A stretch of 64,000 bases of DNA, taken from assembly GCA_011799875.1 (NCBI GenBank), contig CM022301.1, positions 215,942,526 to 216,006,525 of the forward strand. The letters run 5' to 3'. Of this stretch, positions 13,116 to 23,843 are shown in pieces (position 1 is the first letter of the stretch; each line of letters begins with the position of its first letter). The translations under genes and the position numbers were made by a program. Source of the stretch: Thinopyrum elongatum. Taxonomy: Eukaryota; Streptophyta; Magnoliopsida; Poales; Poaceae. The notes below the pieces were generated by a model, which did not search any database, was not told the DNA's origin, and saw only the letters and a list, made by a program, of their open reading frames with translations.

Positions 13116-16100
13116 TGTAACACCCCTGTGTAATAGCCCCTGTGATCAACTGCTAATAGTGCCAAGTCATCTTCATTTGGAGAGCCTAGTCATAGTGGTT
13201 ATTCAAAACAATTCAAATTCTATTCTGAAAATCAACTCAAAATCAAAAGTGCAAAACAAAGTTGCTCAAAACTTGTGGGAAAAATGTCCACCTTATAGCA
13301 AATAATCCAAAACTATTTGATGTTAAGAAACACAACATCACCATCAAGCACAGAAGGGCCTAATCATTTAAAACAGAGTTAAAACATCACTTAAATGCCC
13401 TAATCATTTCTGAATAATTTCAAGAGGGTTCCAAGAACTCCCAAACTTTTTGTGGCACCGTCTAAAAACACCTGGGAAATAATGGGACACATTCCATATT
13501 TTTCCTAAGCTATTAAGATGCCCAAACAATTCTTTTTCCCCCTCTGTTAAATAAATAAAAGAAAAACAGAAATAAAAGAAAAAGGCCAGAGCCACTTACC
13601 TGGCTGCTGAGCCGAGCCGGCCCAGCCCACTTCCACCTACCTTCTCCCTCCGTGTCGCCGTCTCCATGGACGACCGTGCCTCCACCGGCCGCAGCGCGAC
13701 ACCGCGACGAGGCAGGCGAGCGCAAGGGGATAAGCTTTCCCCTTGTCCATTCCCCTGGTCGTCTCCTCCATTTACCCCCTCTTTCCCCTCGCTTGCGTGC
13801 GCTCGATCTCTCTCTCTCCACCTCACCCGAGCGTAGCTACCGACGCGCCGCTGTCACCGTCGCGGCCACCGGCATCCGTTCGCGTCTCCGCCATGCCCAT
13901 CGTCTCCGCCTTGTTCGACTACGACGTCCACCGCCCGCCATACTGCTCGGAGAGGACCGCACAGACGGGATCGAGCTCGTTGCCGACTTATCTGTCGCCG
14001 GCGATCTCCGACGACCGCGGCGACCCTCTGTGCTACCGACCACCGAGGGCCTTCATGTGCCGCGCTGTAAGCCTCAGCTCCTCCCTCTCACCCCTCGATT
14101 AGCGCTTAGGGAGACCTCACCGTCGTTCCCCCCCCCCCCCTCTAGCCCGAGCTCGCCTCCGCAGGGCTCATCGTCGGTGATGCTCCGATGACCATATGGT
14201 CATGGGCTAGCGTCAGTTGGACTCCCCGAATCGCGTAGACACAGTAGGAACTTAGCGCGGCCTGTATAGCTCGTCGTAGCCCCGAATCCGACGGCGCCCA
14301 AAATTCGCCGTCTGCTGCGGTGCTCACCGGCGACGACTCCGGCTATCCCAGCTCCCGTGGCCACCGCCGTTCGACGTGGCGTGGAGAGGCCGTTCGGAAG
14401 CAGGAAACCTCGGCCATTTTGGTGCACCACAGGAGAATTCCGAGCTCGTTGGAGCTCTCTGCCGCACTCGGCGCTCGCCGGAGCGTATTCTGGCGCCGGC
14501 GCCGATGTGTCGCTGACGTGGCCGACAGGTGGGGCCCCCTGAGTCACTGGCAGCTGGGCCCCGCGGGCCCAGTTGACCCAGTTGACCAGGTCAACGGCTG
14601 AGTGGGCAGCCTCAGTCACTGACTGGTGGGCCCCGTTGATTGGTCAGCGGGTCTGTTGACCGCTGACGAAGGGCTGACATCAGGATGATGTCATAATTCA
14701 ATTTCTGGAGAATTAAGTAATTAAAACAAATTCAGAATATTGCTAAAACTTTGATAATTCATATAAAATAATCCGTAGCTCAAATCGAAAAACTTTGTAC
14801 ATGAAAATTTATCAGAACGATGAGACGAAGCTAACCGTGCCATCTGTTTCCGTGTCAGGACCCTCTACGGGGGTGAACCCGCAACTTTTAGCCTGTTTCC
14901 GGTAGATGAATAGTGCATATACACCGGTTAATAAATCCAACTTAAATCCTAAAATAACTAATATGACCTAGACATGCTTTTAGGCAACCCTGCACTGCAC
15001 GTTAGCTTAGCATGCTCTGCGTTGCTTATGTTTGCCGTGTATTTATCTGTTTCCTCCTCCTCTTCTCTCTCTATAGAGCTCGGTACCGACGCAACTCCGG
15101 AGATCAACGACCCCTGACGACCTTGCCTTTGCCGCAGAGCAACCAGGCAAGCCCCCCCCCCCCTTTGATCATCCCGATATCGCCTATTCTATTTTCTCGT
15201 GCTTGCATTAGATTTCGCTACTGTTACTGTTATCCTATTCCTGCTGCATAGCCTGTTTATTGTAACCTGCTGCTGATACCTTCCAGTTCATCCTAAACTG
15301 TTTAGAATAGACTGGGTAGAGCCCCATCAGTGACCCCCACTTATCCCGACTGCCCCGCTAGAGTATCAGAAGACCCAATCAACGGGATCGAAGACCAGGA
15401 CCTGGCACCGCACCTCACTTCCTCCTTAGTTGCTTGACACTACTGGGTTACTATCGAGTGCCGAGGGTGATACCTCGTCAGCACTTCTGATGATAACCTT
15501 GTAGGTTAGTTATTCGGTCGTGGTCAGCGAGGGTGATTCCTCCAACACCACCCCCGATAACGACGAAGTCGTGCAACACCTCTAGTGTGGACCTCGAGGG
15601 TGATTCCTCCTACGTCCACCTTGATATTACATCAGGTGGGAGTCCAACGAGGGTGATGCCTCGGATTCCCCCTTGATATGGTAGCCACACGGATGCCCTA
15701 CAAAACTGATGTTACTGATACTTGGAAAGGCGGGTCGAACCTGAGGGTTACCCGCGAATGATGGATAGTTACCCGTGATTTATTTTTACGAGGCGCGGCC
15801 GGGCATTCTTAGCCCTTGCAGCAAGTCCTCGAGACGGGGCGACGGGGTCACATCGATCGTGAGTCTCTGCTCATTTCCGCAAGCCCCTAGACCTCTAACG
15901 ATTTGGATATTTGATCTGAGCAGGCCTACGGCCTGATAGCACTAACCATCACGTGGGAATAGTTATGGGCACTCTGCATCGTAGCATCAGCTGAAAGCTC
16001 TGTCAGACGTCCAGTTCAGCCTGGCGGCCGGGCTGGGCCGGCACCATCCGGTAGTGGTGGAGCCTGGTTCGCCCTGCACGCAACGACCCGGAGAGCGAGG

Positions 16101-17098
16101 GGCGATGGCCCAAGACCCCCTTGCACTTAGGAGGTAGACCAACGGGGACCTCTCTTCTGAGCTATAGGTAGGGTTGCGGTGTATCATTTGGCCGAGGCCG
16201 GGCATGACCCAGGAAAGTGTGTCCGGCCAGAGTTAAGCGAGCGTGGTGGGTAAGTTGGTGCACCCCTGCAGGGAAGAAAACATCTATCGATAGCCGGTCC
16301 TACGGTAAAGGACACTCGGAGTTGTATCACGATCGATACAACTAGAACTTGAGATGATACCAGGATATGTGGCTCCAGGATCGCTTTCTCGCAGGAAGTC
16401 GAGAAAGGATCTCTGGGCGAGATCGTTACTTGACACAACCACTACTATGTTATACTATGCTGCTCTACACTCTTCTAATGTTGCAAGATCGTTGAAGATG
16501 CTTGAAGTTGCTGAAGATGCTAGTCTTCGATAGGGCTAGACCTTCCTCTTTATTCTGGCATTTCTGCAGCCCAGTCCACATATACAGCCTCCCTTTAATA
16601 ATGTTGCATATGTAGTGTAGATCCTTGCTTGCTGAGTACTTCGGAGTACTCACGGTTGCTTTGCTTTCTTTTTCTCCCCATATCAGTTTGTCGTGACCAG
16701 ATGACGGAGCCCCTGAGACAGTTGTTCCCGCCGATGACTACTACTACTATCCCGAGGATGGCTACTACTTTGAGATGGCCGACGACCAAGAGTAGGTTCG
16801 GAGGGTCCCAGGCAGGAGGCCTGCGCCTTTCGATCGTAGCTTTTGGTTTGCCCCGCCTTCTTAACGCTTCTCTTTCTTTCTTTTTATATCTGTACTCAGA
16901 TATCTGATGCTTCCGCTGACGCTTGTATGCCATCGAGCTATGTATTCAAGCCCTCGAGGCCCCTGGCTTGTAATATAAAGCTTGTATGATTTTATTTATG
17001 TTTTAGAGTTGTGTTGTGATATCTTCAAGTGAGTCCTTAGGCTTGATCGTGTGCATTTGCGTGTATAGTTAGTGCACGATTAAGCCAGGGTCGTCACA
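13116..17098 (+). repeat. 3' LTR of element E (3983 bp)
   Basis: Same ends and length as the LTR at 4110-8092. All four GAGGGTGATNCCTC motifs are intact here (15463, 15529, 15596, 15649), and the GAGTACT...AGTACTC hairpin is at 16634-16651. The right neighbour at 17099 starts ATATC, which should be the right target-site duplication. The left one is outside the window. Confidence 0.95.
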
Positions 17099-17999
17099 AT
17101 ATCCATGAATATTATTTGAGTCTTCTTTGATCTCTTTTATGCATGATTATTTATAGCCTCGTATTTCTTCTCCAAATCTTTGGCTAAGTTAGGCCAACTA
17201 GACTGATTTTTCTTGCAATGGGAAGAGGTGCTTTGGGATGGGTTCGATCTTGCGGTGTCCTCACCCAGTGACAGAAGGGGTAGCGAGGCACGCATGTATC
17301 GTTGCTATTAAGGATAAAAAAGATGGGGTCTATTCCTACATGAATAGATCTTGTCTACATCATGTCATCGTTCTTATTGCATTACTCCGTTTCTCCATGA
17401 ACTTAATACACTATATGCATGCTGGATAGCGGTCGATGTGTGGAGTCATAGTAGTAGATGCAGGCAGGAGTTTGTCTACTAATCTTGGACGTGATGCCTA
17501 TATTCATGATCATTGCTTGGATATCGTCATAATTATTTGTTCTTCTATCAATTGCCCAACAGTAATTTGTTCACCCACCGTATGCTATTTTCTCGAGAGA
17601 AGCCACTAGTGAAATCTACGGCCCCGGGTCTATCTTTTATCATATTGCTTTCAGATCTATCTTTTATCCTTTTTGTTTTCAGATCTATTATTCCAAAAAC
17701 CCAAAAATACCTTGTTGCACTTTTTCTTTACTTATTTTATTTCAAGTTTTATTCAGATCTATTTATCCAATCTCATACAAATTAATCTATCTTTTTACCA
17801 AGGAGGGATTGACAACCCCTCTTACGCGTCGGGTTGCAAGTATTTGTTCTTTGTGTACATGTACCGTTTACATAGTGTTGCTTGGTTCTCCTACTGGATT
17901 GATACCTTGGTTTCATAACTGAGGGAAATACTTATCGTAGTTGTGCTGCATCATCCCTTCCTCTTTGGGGAAATACCGACGCAATCTCAAGCCACATCA
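17099..17999 (+). repeat. 5' LTR of element C, right portion
   Basis: 901 bases matching 43921-44822, ending CCACATCA. The left portion was displaced by element E, which inserted between the equivalents of 43920 and 43921. Confidence 0.92.
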
Positions 18000-18009
18000 A
18001 AGGAATTTC

Positions 18010-18027
18010 TGGCGCCGTTGCCAGGGA
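18010..18027 (+). other. Primer binding site, tRNA-Asp type (element C)
   Basis: TGGCGCCGTTGCCAGGGA, ten bases after the LTR. It matches the complement of the plant tRNA-Asp(GUC) 3' end except for one base, where element H has the exact CGGGGA. Confidence 0.85.
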
Positions 18028-18217
18028 GACATCATCAACATCTATCCGGTTCCTAATCACAAATCTCATCTCCTTGCAATTTACATTATTTGCCACTTGC
18101 CTCTCATTTTCATCTCCCCCACTTCAAAAAAATTTGCCTTTTTATTCACCCTCTTTTCCGTTTGCCTTTTTCTCGTCAGATCTCTTGTTTGCTTACAATC
18201 TTGTTTGCGTAGTCACG

Positions 18218-20294
18218 ATGTCTCAAGAAAATACCAAATTGTGTGACTTTTTCAATACCAATAATAATGATTTTATTTGCACTCTGATTGCTCCTCCCAC
18301 CACTAGTGCGGAATCTTGTGATATTAATGCCGCTTTGTTGAATCTTGTTATGAAAGATCAATTTTTTAGTACTCCTAATGAGGATGTCGCGTCCCATTTA
18401 AACACATTCGTAGAATTGTGTGATATGCAAAAGAAAAAAATATGTGGACAATGATATTGTGAAGTTGAAATTATTTCCTTTCTCCTTGCGGGATTGTGCA
18501 AAAATTTGGTTTTCTTCTTTGCCTCGCAATAGTATCGATTCTTGGGATAAGTGCAAGGATGCTTTTATTAGTAAGTATTTTCTGCCCGCGAAAATTATTT
18601 CCCTTAGAAATCAAATCATGAATTTTAAGCAACTTGAGCATGAACATGTTGCACAATCTTGGGAAAGAATGAAATTGATGCTAAGAAATTGTCCTACTCA
18701 TGGTTTAAATCTTTGGATGATCATACAAAAAATTTATGCGGGATTGAATTTTGTTTCTAGAAATCTTTTAGATTCCACCGTGGGTTGTACTTTTATGGAG
18801 ATTACTTTGGGTGAAGCCACTAAATTACTTAATAATATCATGGCAAATTATTCACAATGGCATACCGAAAGAGCACCTACTAGTAAAAAAGTTAATTCGG
18901 TTGAAGAAATTAGTACTTTGAGTGAAAAAGTTGATGCTCTTATGAAATTGGTTGCTAGTAAAAATGCTCCTATTGATCTTAATGATGTGCCTTTTTCTAC
19001 TTTGATTGAGCAAAATAGTGATTCCATAGATGTGAATTTTGTCTCACGAAACAATTTTAATAACAATGCTTATAGAGGTTATTTTAATCCTAGGCCTTTT
19101 CCTGGAAATTCCTCTAATAATTATGGTAATTCTTCTTACAATAATAATATGAACCCCTCTGATCTTGAGAACAATATTAAAGAATTTATCAATGCTCAAA
19201 AAAAATTTCAATACTACGATAGAAGAAAAGTTGAATAAGATTGATGATATGTCTAGAAGCATTGATAGAATTCTCATGATGTAGAAAATCTCAAGATTAA
19301 AATTTTTCCACCTAAGGTTGATATCAATGAATCAATTAAAGCTTTATATGTTTCTATGGATGAAAGTAAGAAAATAACCGCTATGCTTAGAGCTAAAAGG
19401 GAATTCATGGAAAGAGTGTTTTCTACCGATTGCTTTCATAAAAATGATAAAGATCTTAAAGTGATTGGTGTTTCTTCTATTGATTCCTTGTTTAGTAAGA
19501 TTAAAATTGATGATAAAGGGACTGAAGAAGAGTCAACTTTATCTAGAGAGCGTCCCAATAATTCGGAGGGTGAAAATCTTGATGAAAAAATTGATAAAAG
19601 TGGGTTTGGAGAGGTCAAAACTTTAACTAGTGATGTGCCCACTCTTTTGGATTACCAAGACTTTGATTATGATAATTGCTCTTTGATTGAATGTATTTCT
19701 TTGTTGCAATCCATGATAAATTCACCCCATGCCTATGAACAAAATAAAGCTTTTACTAAGCATATTGTTGATGCCATGATGAAAGCATTAGAAGAAAAGT
19801 TGGAGTTAGAGATTTCAATTCCTAGAAAATTATATGATGAATGGGAACCTACCATCAAAGTCAAGATTAAAAATTATGAGTGCTTTGCTTTATGTGATTT
19901 GGGTGCTAGTGTTTCCACAATTCCGAAATCTCTTTGTGATGTGCTTGGTCTTACCAATATTGAAGAATGTTCTCTTAATTTGCAATTGGCGGATTCCACT
20001 ATTAAAAAGCCTTTGGGAAGAATTAATGATGTTCTTATTCTTGCAAATAGGAATTATGTGCCCATAGACTTTATTGTTCTTTATATTGATTGCAATCCGT
20101 CTTGTCCCATTATACTTGGTAGACCATTTTTACGAACTATAGGTGTCGTGATTGACATGAAAGAAGGCAATATTAAATTTCAATTTCCACTAAGGAAGGG
20201 CATGGAACACTTACCTAGAACAAGAATTAATCCACCATCCAAATCTATCATGAGGGCGGCCTATGGATCAAAAACTAAAGATGACAACACTTGA
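18218..20294 (+). pseudogene. gag-protease of element C, frameshifted
   Basis: Starts at ATG 18218 (MSQENTKLCDF). A retrotransposon gag capsid region follows (about 18450-18860, with DCAKIWFSSLP), then an Asn-rich linker and, from 19356, the part ending in an aspartic protease. Its active-site-like motif is DLGAS (Asp codon at 19896), followed by ILGRPFL about 70 residues later. DLGAS instead of DTGA/DSGA is usual in Athila-like relatives (family knowledge). Frame changes occur near 18440 and between about 19200 and 19290. The protein ends at TGA 20292-20294 and no polymerase follows. It probably built the particle of a non-autonomous element; this copy is inactive. Confidence 0.85.
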
Positions 20295-22123
20295 ATCTAT
20301 GCATTATGCCTAGCTAGGGGCATAAAAACGATAGAGCTTGTTGGGAGGCAACCCAATGAATAAAATTTATTTTTGCCTTTTTATTTCTGTTCTTGAGTGT
20401 TTACAAAATTATGCTACTGTTATGATTGTGTTTTTTATGTTTTAATTAGTGTTGGTGCCAAGTAAAGCCTTTGGGATAGCTTTGGGTGATAGTTGATTTG
20501 ATCTTGTTGAAAAACAGAAAATTTTATGTGCAGTAACATAATTGTTTAAATTCACAGAAGCGAATAAAAATTCTGAATTTTTACACAAGATTGATATACA
20601 AATTTCCTATTTTTTCCTAATTTTTCAGAATTTTTGGAGTTACAGAAGTATGAGTAAAATTCGCATCTTTACAGAGTGTTCTGTTTTTGACAGATTCTGT
20701 TTTCTTTGCATTGTGTGCTTATTTTGATGAATCTATGGATTGTATCGGGGGGTATAAGCCATGGTAAAGTTAGAATACAGTAGGTATAATGCAATAACAA
20801 AATATGAGTGGGTTTTTAACAGTAATTAAAGGAAAGATTGGTTTTATTATACTAACAGATCTCATGAAGGTTTTATTAAGTTTTGTTTGATTGAAGTTTT
20901 CAAGTTTTGGGTGAGATCACGATGGATGAAGGAATAAGGAGTGAAAAGAGCCTAAGCTTGGGGATGCCCATGGCACCCCAAGTTAATATTCAAGGAGAAC
21001 CAAGCAACTAAGCTTGGGGATGCCCCGGAAGGCATCCCGTCTTTCTTCTAACAACCATCAATAATTTTACCTGGAGCTATATTTTTATTCGTCACATATC
21101 ATGAGTTTTGCTTGGAGTGCCTTGTATTATATGAGTCTTTGATTGTTTTGCTTTTTAGTTTGTCACCATCATCCTTGCGGGACACACCTATTTGAGAGAG
21201 CCAAAATTATGCTATGATTTGTTAGAATTGCTCTAGTGCTTCACTTATATCTTTTTGAGCATGGTGTGCTTTAATATTTTTGAAGAAATCCTCTCAAGCT
21301 TCACTTAGATTTATTTGAGAGTTAGTAAATTTTTGAAGAAATTCTCTCATGCTTCACTTATATTATTTTGAGAGAAGAAAATTTTTATGCTCATGTTCTT
21401 CACTTAAATTTGTTTGAGATTATCAAAAGCAATTGCAACATATGAAACTAGTCCCAAAGTGATAGATATTCAAGAGGGATATAATAAAAACGTTCATGAA
21501 GATCATTGGACAAAATAAACTTGATTCTTGGCAATAGTTTTGAGATATGTTGATAGTAATATGTGAGTCATGTTGGTGAGTAATTATACTTTAGTAAGAA
21601 TATTGGTGTTAAGGTTTGTGATTCCCTATGCAAGCACGAAAGTCAATAGTTATGCAATGAAATTACATCCTACTTGTGGTGCATTATTCGGTGTTAGTTA
21701 TGCTTAATGCTCATTTATGAGAATTTTTCTTCTTGGTTGGTTGCTTCTCAATCTTTTGCTAGCCTCCATTTGTACTAAGTAGAAATACTACTTGTGCATC
21801 CAAAATCCTTAAAACCAGTTTTGCCATATGAGTCCACCATACCTACCTATATGCGGTATTTCCGTGCCGTCCTAAGTAAATTTGTATCTGCCAACTCTAA
21901 TTTTCAAAATGAATTTCCTTTTTGCGTGCTCGTATCGCTCATGAAGCAGCAGGGGGTGACCAATATTTTCCATGCTAGATGTGTTATTCTCAAGATGAGT
22001 GTTTATTCACTTGCAATTGCACGAGAGTACAGCGGTAATAGGGATGCCCAGTCCCGAAATGAAAAAGAAATTTACTTTATGTTGTCAATAAATTCCTTGG
22101 AAAGTGTTGGTATGGACAGTACA
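20295..22123 (+). other. 3' noncoding region of element C, up to F
   Basis: No coding frame is convincing. It holds two consecutive hairpins after the stop codon (20306-20356), two exact AAGCTTGGGGATGC words (20954 and 21010), four related stem-loop units with a CTTCACTTA loop (21229-21420) and a hairpin around AAGTAG/CTACTT (21777-21793). All have counterparts in element H. The region resumes at 42978 beyond F. Confidence 0.75.
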
Positions 22124-22678
22124 TGTCGTGGTTTTATCACAGCAGATGCCCTTGTGAAAGGACTTAGGTGTGGAGCCATCGCGACATACGTTAGCTCGAA
22201 GGGGTTGAACGGGACAAAGGACACAAGGTTTACCCAGGTTCGGCCCCTCACAACGAGGTAAAAGCCTACTCCTGCTTTTGTTGACTATAGCTTGAATATC
22301 GATTACAAGGGAGCAAAACCACTTGACCGAGCTCTCGATCAATTGTTTCTTAACCTAACCCGCCGCAGGGTCTCACCTTTATATACACAGGTCGAGGCCC
22401 TGGGCTTACAAGAGTCCAAGACGGATTACACAACGTGACCAACTCGGTTTCTAAGTCGCCCTGCCTTGCTAGGCAAGTCGCCCTCGTGGCGGCTCATACC
22501 TTCCGAGTCATGATCCTACCACCAGGTCTTGGGCCTTCAATAGGCCCATCTTGTAAGCCGCCACCAGTCTTCATGTTTCATCTTTTTGGACCTACTTGGG
22601 CCTTCTTCATACTGAGTCGCCAATGGTGTAACCCGGCCCCTCCTGGGCGGGTCACACCTTGGGGTTATATCCCCAACA
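22124..22678 (-). repeat. 3' LTR of element F
   Basis: 555 bp, reading TGTTGGGGATATAACC to CCACGACA on the minus strand, and matching 42423-42977. Its TATA box on the minus strand corresponds to 22377-22385. Confidence 0.95.
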
Positions 22679-22690
22679 TTAGGCCCCAGA
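22679..22690 (-). other. Polypurine tract of element F
   Basis: TCTGGGGCCTAA on the minus strand abuts the 3' LTR. It is short and imperfect but correctly placed. Confidence 0.65.
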
Positions 22691-23843
22691 TTGATTTGAA
22701 CTTGTTCATGTCAATCTTCGCTGCTTTAGTTGGCGAGTCATCTTTCCAATGCTTAACCTTGAATAAATCACTGTAACCCGCCATGACGTCATGCGAAGTA
22801 AATCCATAAAAAACCCATGACATCACAACGGATCTTTTGCATTAACTGGTCATCCGAGAATCGAGGCGCCTCCACTATTGAGATAATCATGTTGCCTCCT
22901 CGATCTTCGCGCATGCCATTTTACTGTTTCCTTGTAAAAGGGATGGGGGGCCCCTATTTTCACTTTTTTCCCCACCCCTCTCTCTTCTTCTTCTTCCTCG
23001 CATTGTCCGCCGCCGCCGGAGCTCCGCCGCCCCAGCTAACCTTCACCAGCAGCTCCATCCAGGCTGCTGCATCAACCTGATTGTGACCAGAGATCATGGC
23101 GCCCCTCCGCTCTTCAGTCAAATCTTCAGGTAATGCTCCGTCCTCGGCTCAGATCCACATTAGGGTGCCCTAGCTCACGGGGTTCGTCATGGTTCATCGT
23201 AGTTCATCCAAATTCATCCATGCATCACTTTAAAGAGCGTACTTCGATCCAAGACTAAGCAGAAGTAGCACGCTAGTAGTTTGTGGCCCTTTACTCATAT
23301 CCTGGATAGATCCCATCTTCCCACGAATCAATACCCAGTTCCTCAGTTCTTCCACTGCCATGTTTTAGGTTTAGCAATTATTCTTCATTTTTTGAATCAC
23401 CGTAGATCCAAAATTATAGGCATAAACTGAGAAACTTGTTTGTCCATACTTAGCAAAATTTTCATCAATCCCAGATCTGTAGGTAATGGCCCTGCCAATG
23501 CTATCTGGGTGGTTTAAATTTATAACTCGCCAGCCTCTAACCGGCTTAATCCTGAATTTAAAACCTGACAAAAACTCCGAACATGCTTCTGCAACTTGAC
23601 CCGCCAATATGCTGCTCACACCTTGATAGTTACTTCATTCCATGATTAAGATAACTCTTAACTGCAGCTGACCCGCCCTTCACCGTACAGGCGGCTGATG
23701 ATTTACTCATAACAATGATTACTCGTATATCCATAGTTGATTCGCAGCTACTGAACTGTCATTTGTAACCATTAATCAACTTATCACCGTAGTATTAACT
23801 TATCACATTATATCTCCAGGCCGTAGCTTTTAAACCGCCGAAA
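22691..23843 (+). promoter_or_regulatory. Promoter-like leader of the antisense gene in F
   Basis: A CT-rich patch (about 22962-22998) is followed by a GC-rich leader with an ATG at 23096. A good donor (CAG|GTAATG, GT at 23130) and a good acceptor (TCCAG, ending 23819) would remove 23130-23819 as a leader intron. Joining the 34-base exon from ATG 23096 leaves the main frame off by one, so I take ATG 23844 as the start. CATAAAAAA near 22806 is the only TATA candidate. Promoter activity is inferred. Confidence 0.4.

Larger units (their letters stand above)
1..17098 (+). mobile_element. Element E: Ty3/gypsy chromovirus array (internal-LTR-internal-LTR)
   Basis: Order seen: internal region without its left end (1-4109), LTR (4110-8092), second internal region (8093-13115), LTR (13116-17098). 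The middle LTR is preceded by the polypurine tract of copy 1 and followed by the primer binding site of copy 2, so it serves both copies. Domain order gag, protease, RT, RNase H, integrase, chromodomain, with an initiator-Met primer site and LTRs of about 4 kb, fits the Tekay/Del chromovirus clade (family knowledge). The array lies in the 5' LTR of element C, because the sequence from 17099 continues C's LTR, matching 43921 onwards. The left boundary and its target-site duplication are outside the window. Confidence 0.92.

Noticed and set aside
17238..17918. Hydrophobic frames in C's LTR (also 44257-44909 and 56546-57137)
   Set aside because: They are the same LTR sequence read in C's two LTRs and in G; T-rich DNA gives Phe/Leu/Ile frames by chance.
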